A DNA stretch of 9,236 nt, from contig JAFYIM010000387.1 in the NCBI GenBank assembly GCA_017538635.1, forward strand, positions 1 to 9,236, given 5' to 3'. The notes under the pieces were generated by a model that saw only the letters and a list, made by a program, of their open reading frames with translations, made no database searches and had not been told where the DNA came from. The translations under genes and the position numbers were made by a program. The number at the start of each line of letters is the position of its first letter. The first letter of the stretch is position 1. This document shows, in pieces, positions 7,227 to 9,236 of the stretch. This DNA is from a bacterium (GTDB lineage Bacteria > UBA3054).

Positions 7227-9173
7227 ATGATCATCTACGTTGACGCCCATGCCAAGTCCGCCGGCAACGGCAGCAAAGAAGCTCCTTTTCAAAAGATCAA
7301 CGAAGCCGCGCAGCTCGCTAAGCCCGGCGATGAAGTAGTTGTCCTTCCCGGCCTTTACCGCGAATACGTCGATCCCAAAAACGCCGGAACCGAAGAGCAG
7401 CGGATAACGTATCGCAGCGCCGAACCCCTGGGCGCGGAAATAACCGGCGCCGAGCTTTTGACGAATTGGAAACTTTACAAAGGCACTGTCTGGACCGCCG
7501 AAGTTGATGATTCAATTTTTGGCGACTACGACCCTTACTCCACCTTCGTTTACGGCGACTGGTATTTCGCGGGCAGAACGAAGCACACCGGCTCGCTCTA
7601 TATGAACGACCAGGCCTTCTACGAAGCGGGAAGCTTAGAGGAATGTTTGGAAGGCAAGAAAACCGATTATTCCTGGGATCCCGATAATTCCATCTACAAA
7701 TGGTTCTTTGAAAAGAAGGACGGCAAGACCATTTTCTTCGCCAATTTCCAAGGCAAGGATCCCAATAAAGAGAAAGTCGAGATCAACGTCCGCAGAAGAT
7801 GCTTCTTCCCCTCCAAAACAGGTATTGGCTTCATCACAGTCCAGGGCTTCAAGATCAACAAGGCCGCCACGACCTGGGCGCCGCCCGCCGCCTTCCAGGA
7901 CGGCATGATAGGGCCGCATTGGTCCAAGGGCTGGATAATAGAGGACTGCGACATCAGCCTCTCTAAGTGCGCCGGCATCTGCGTCGGCAAATACTTAGAT
8001 CCCGAAAACGAACACTTCTTCACATATAAGCACGTCAAAAGCCCGACGCAGATGGAGCGCGACGCGGTCTGCCGCGGACAGTACCACGGCTGGCTCAAGG
8101 AAAAAATCGGCTCGCACATCATAAGAAGAAACAACATCCACCACTGCGAACAGGGCGGCATCATAGGCCGCATGGGCGGCGTCTTCTCGCTTATCGAGGA
8201 TAACCACATCCACCATATCAACAACATGATGGAACTGGGCGGCGCCGAAGTGGCCGGCATCAAGCTCCACGCCGCCATAGACGTCGTTATAAGGCGCAAT
8301 CACATCCACCATTGCGTCATGGGCATCTGGACAGACTGGGAAGCCCAGGGCACCCGCATAACCCAGAATCTGCTGCACGACAACCACCGCCCGCCCTTTG
8401 CGACATATCTTCCCGGCGGCATGGGCAGCCAGGACATCTTCGTGGAAGTCGGCCACGGCCCCACGCTGATCGACAACAACATTCTCCTTTCCGACGTTTC
8501 CTTCCGCATGGCCACGGAGGGCTTCGCCCTCGTGCACAACATCATCACCGGCCCCATCGCCTCCATAGACGACGGCTGCGACGGCATGGTGGAAGGGAAA
8601 CTCCGTCAACGCTACACGCCGTATCACATCCCGCACCGCACGGAAGTCATGGGCTTCATGACCATCCTTCACGGCGACGATCGGATCTACAACAACATCT
8701 TCATCAAAAGAGACGATTACAAATTCAAGACCGAGACCGGCACCTCCGTCTTCGACGAATTCCCGACCTACGAGGAGTGGATCGCGAACTTCGACATGGA
8801 CAATGAAACGCCCGATATGGACGCCCTTGAAAAATACCACTTCCGCTATCTGCCGGTCTGGTGTTCCGGCAACGTTTACCTAAACGGAGCCAAGCCCTGG
8901 AAAAAAGAGAGGAACGCCATCGTCGACGACAAAAGCAAAGTCTTCGTGGAATTGGAAGAAAAGGACGGCAAACTAAAACTCAAGACCAACCTCTACGACC
9001 TAGTAAAGAACCATCCGGTAATCCTTATCACAACGGAGACCTTGGGCAAAGCCTTCCAGCCCGACCAGCCCTTCGAGAACCCCGACGGCACGCCCATAGT
9101 TTTCGACACCGACTTCGAGGGCAAGAAGCGCGAAGGAAATGTCCTCCCCGGCCCCTTCGCCGGCGAGTTCTAA
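7227..9173 (+). CDS. GH120 family beta-xylosidase-like glycoside hydrolase (right-handed beta-helix)
   Basis: A 648-aa protein resembling along its length the GH120 beta-xylosidase XylC of Thermoanaerobacterium saccharolyticum, as remembered. The N-terminal part (YVDAHAKSAGNGSKEAPFQKI, PGDEVVVLPGLYREYV) begins the beta-helix, an inserted beta-sandwich probably spans about 75-190, and helix coils resume at GWIIEDCDIS. Landmarks are GSHIIRRNNIHHCEQGGIIG, EVAGIKLHAAID and IWTDWEAQGTR. Asp370 aligns with the known nucleophile (Asp382 in XylC), Glu407 in FVEVGHGP with the acid/base (Glu405), and Glu341 with the conserved active-site Glu353. The nucleophile-to-acid/base spacing is 37 rather than 23, because of an extra loop (about 388-402). 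With no signal peptide it probably acts in the cytoplasm, on xylo-oligosaccharides or a related glycoside. No Shine-Dalgarno is seen; coupling to the upstream gene (nine-nt gap) is likely. Other substrates cannot be excluded. Confidence 0.88.
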   Translation: MIIYVDAHAKSAGNGSKEAPFQKINEAAQLAKPGDEVVVLPGLYREYVDPKNAGTEEQRITYRSAEPLGAEITGAELLTNWKLYKGTVWTAEVDDSIFGDYDPYSTFVYGDWYFAGRTKHTGSLYMNDQAFYEAGSLEECLEGKKTDYSWDPDNSIYKWFFEKKDGKTIFFANFQGKDPNKEKVEINVRRRCFFPSKTGIGFITVQGFKINKAATTWAPPAAFQDGMIGPHWSKGWIIEDCDISLSKCAGICVGKYLDPENEHFFTYKHVKSPTQMERDAVCRGQYHGWLKEKIGSHIIRRNNIHHCEQGGIIGRMGGVFSLIEDNHIHHINNMMELGGAEVAGIKLHAAIDVVIRRNHIHHCVMGIWTDWEAQGTRITQNLLHDNHRPPFATYLPGGMGSQDIFVEVGHGPTLIDNNILLSDVSFRMATEGFALVHNIITGPIASIDDGCDGMVEGKLRQRYTPYHIPHRTEVMGFMTILHGDDRIYNNIFIKRDDYKFKTETGTSVFDEFPTYEEWIANFDMDNETPDMDALEKYHFRYLPVWCSGNVYLNGAKPWKKERNAIVDDKSKVFVELEEKDGKLKLKTNLYDLVKNHPVILITTETLGKAFQPDQPFENPDGTPIVFDTDFEGKKREGNVLPGPFAGEF

Positions 9174-9236
9174 TTTTTGTTTCTTCTTAAAAACAAAGGC
9201 AGAAGAAGCATAACAAACAGCCCGCATGGTTCGGGA
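9170..9236 (-). CDS. C-terminus of a PEP-CTERM sorting-signal protein (partial, cut by window edge)
   Basis: Reading the minus strand from 9235, the frame gives PEPCG, a hydrophobic stretch LFVMLLLPLFL, then the basic tail RRNKN and a TAG stop (9172-9170). PEP motif, single membrane helix and terminal arginine cluster right at the C-terminus are the three parts of a PEP-CTERM sorting signal. Proteins with this tail are exported and processed by an exosortase, and are often linked to extracellular polysaccharide or cell-surface material. The rest lies outside the window, so no function can be given. The gene converges on the GH120 gene and their stop codons overlap (coding regions share 9170-9173), leaving no room for a separate terminator. 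With only 21 codons visible, chance is not fully excluded, but the signature is specific. Confidence 0.72.
   Translation of the reverse strand, partial: PEPCGLFVMLLLPLFLRRNKN

Noticed and set aside
7995..8840. 281-codon minus-strand frame opposite the GH120 gene
   Set aside because: It is antisense to the conserved catalytic region of GH120 and rich in Val/Asp/His without any motif.
9176..9197. TTTGTTT/AAACAAA inverted repeat after the GH120 stop
   Set aside because: It is a short AT-rich pairing inside the coding end of the PEP-CTERM gene, and is explained by codons for the basic tail and hydrophobic helix.

Overview
The window is bacterial, fairly GC-rich by eye, and gene-dense. It most likely comes from a member of the PVC superphylum (Lentisphaerota, Kiritimatiellota or Verrucomicrobiota). 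This is an inference from the combination of a DUF1844 protein, a long Na+-type membrane pyrophosphatase, M60-like secreted metallopeptidases, a GH120 glycosidase and a PEP-CTERM sorting tail at the right edge. No rRNA or other phylogenetic marker is present, so the assignment is tentative. The lifestyle suggested is that of an anaerobic degrader of host or plant glycans.

Layout. On the minus strand at the left lies hppA (93-2480), an ion-pumping pyrophosphatase. It is followed 11 nt downstream by the start of an exported protein (81-1) that runs off the window. A 228-nt divergent intergenic region (2481-2708) holds the hppA promoter and an 11-nt element repeated in inverted orientation next to each gene. 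On the plus strand come two tandem paralogous secreted M60-like zinc metallopeptidases (2709-3944 and 3966-5186). They end at a long inverted repeat (5201-5300) that looks like a terminator. Its right arm abuts the promoter of a second plus-strand operon: a DUF1844 protein (5358-5687), panC (5701-6570), a DUF1835-like protein (6567-7217, ATGA overlap with panC) and a GH120 beta-xylosidase-like protein (7227-9173). At the right edge, a minus-strand gene (9236-9170) converges on the GH120 gene. Their stop codons overlap, and its last residues form a PEP-CTERM sorting signal.

How the genes fit together. The two M60-like proteins are exported and probably act on glycoproteins outside the cytoplasm. 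The GH120 enzyme has no signal peptide and probably hydrolyses imported xylo-oligosaccharides in the cytoplasm. PanC makes pantothenate for coenzyme A. HppA recovers energy from pyrophosphate, which is also a product of the PanC reaction, although the two genes are not co-transcribed. There is no mobile element, CRISPR array, tRNA, rRNA or defence system that I can see. The less ordinary content is the single-domain M60 pair, the GH120 enzyme with extra loops beside its active site, the hairpin at 5201-5300, and the two truncated edge genes.
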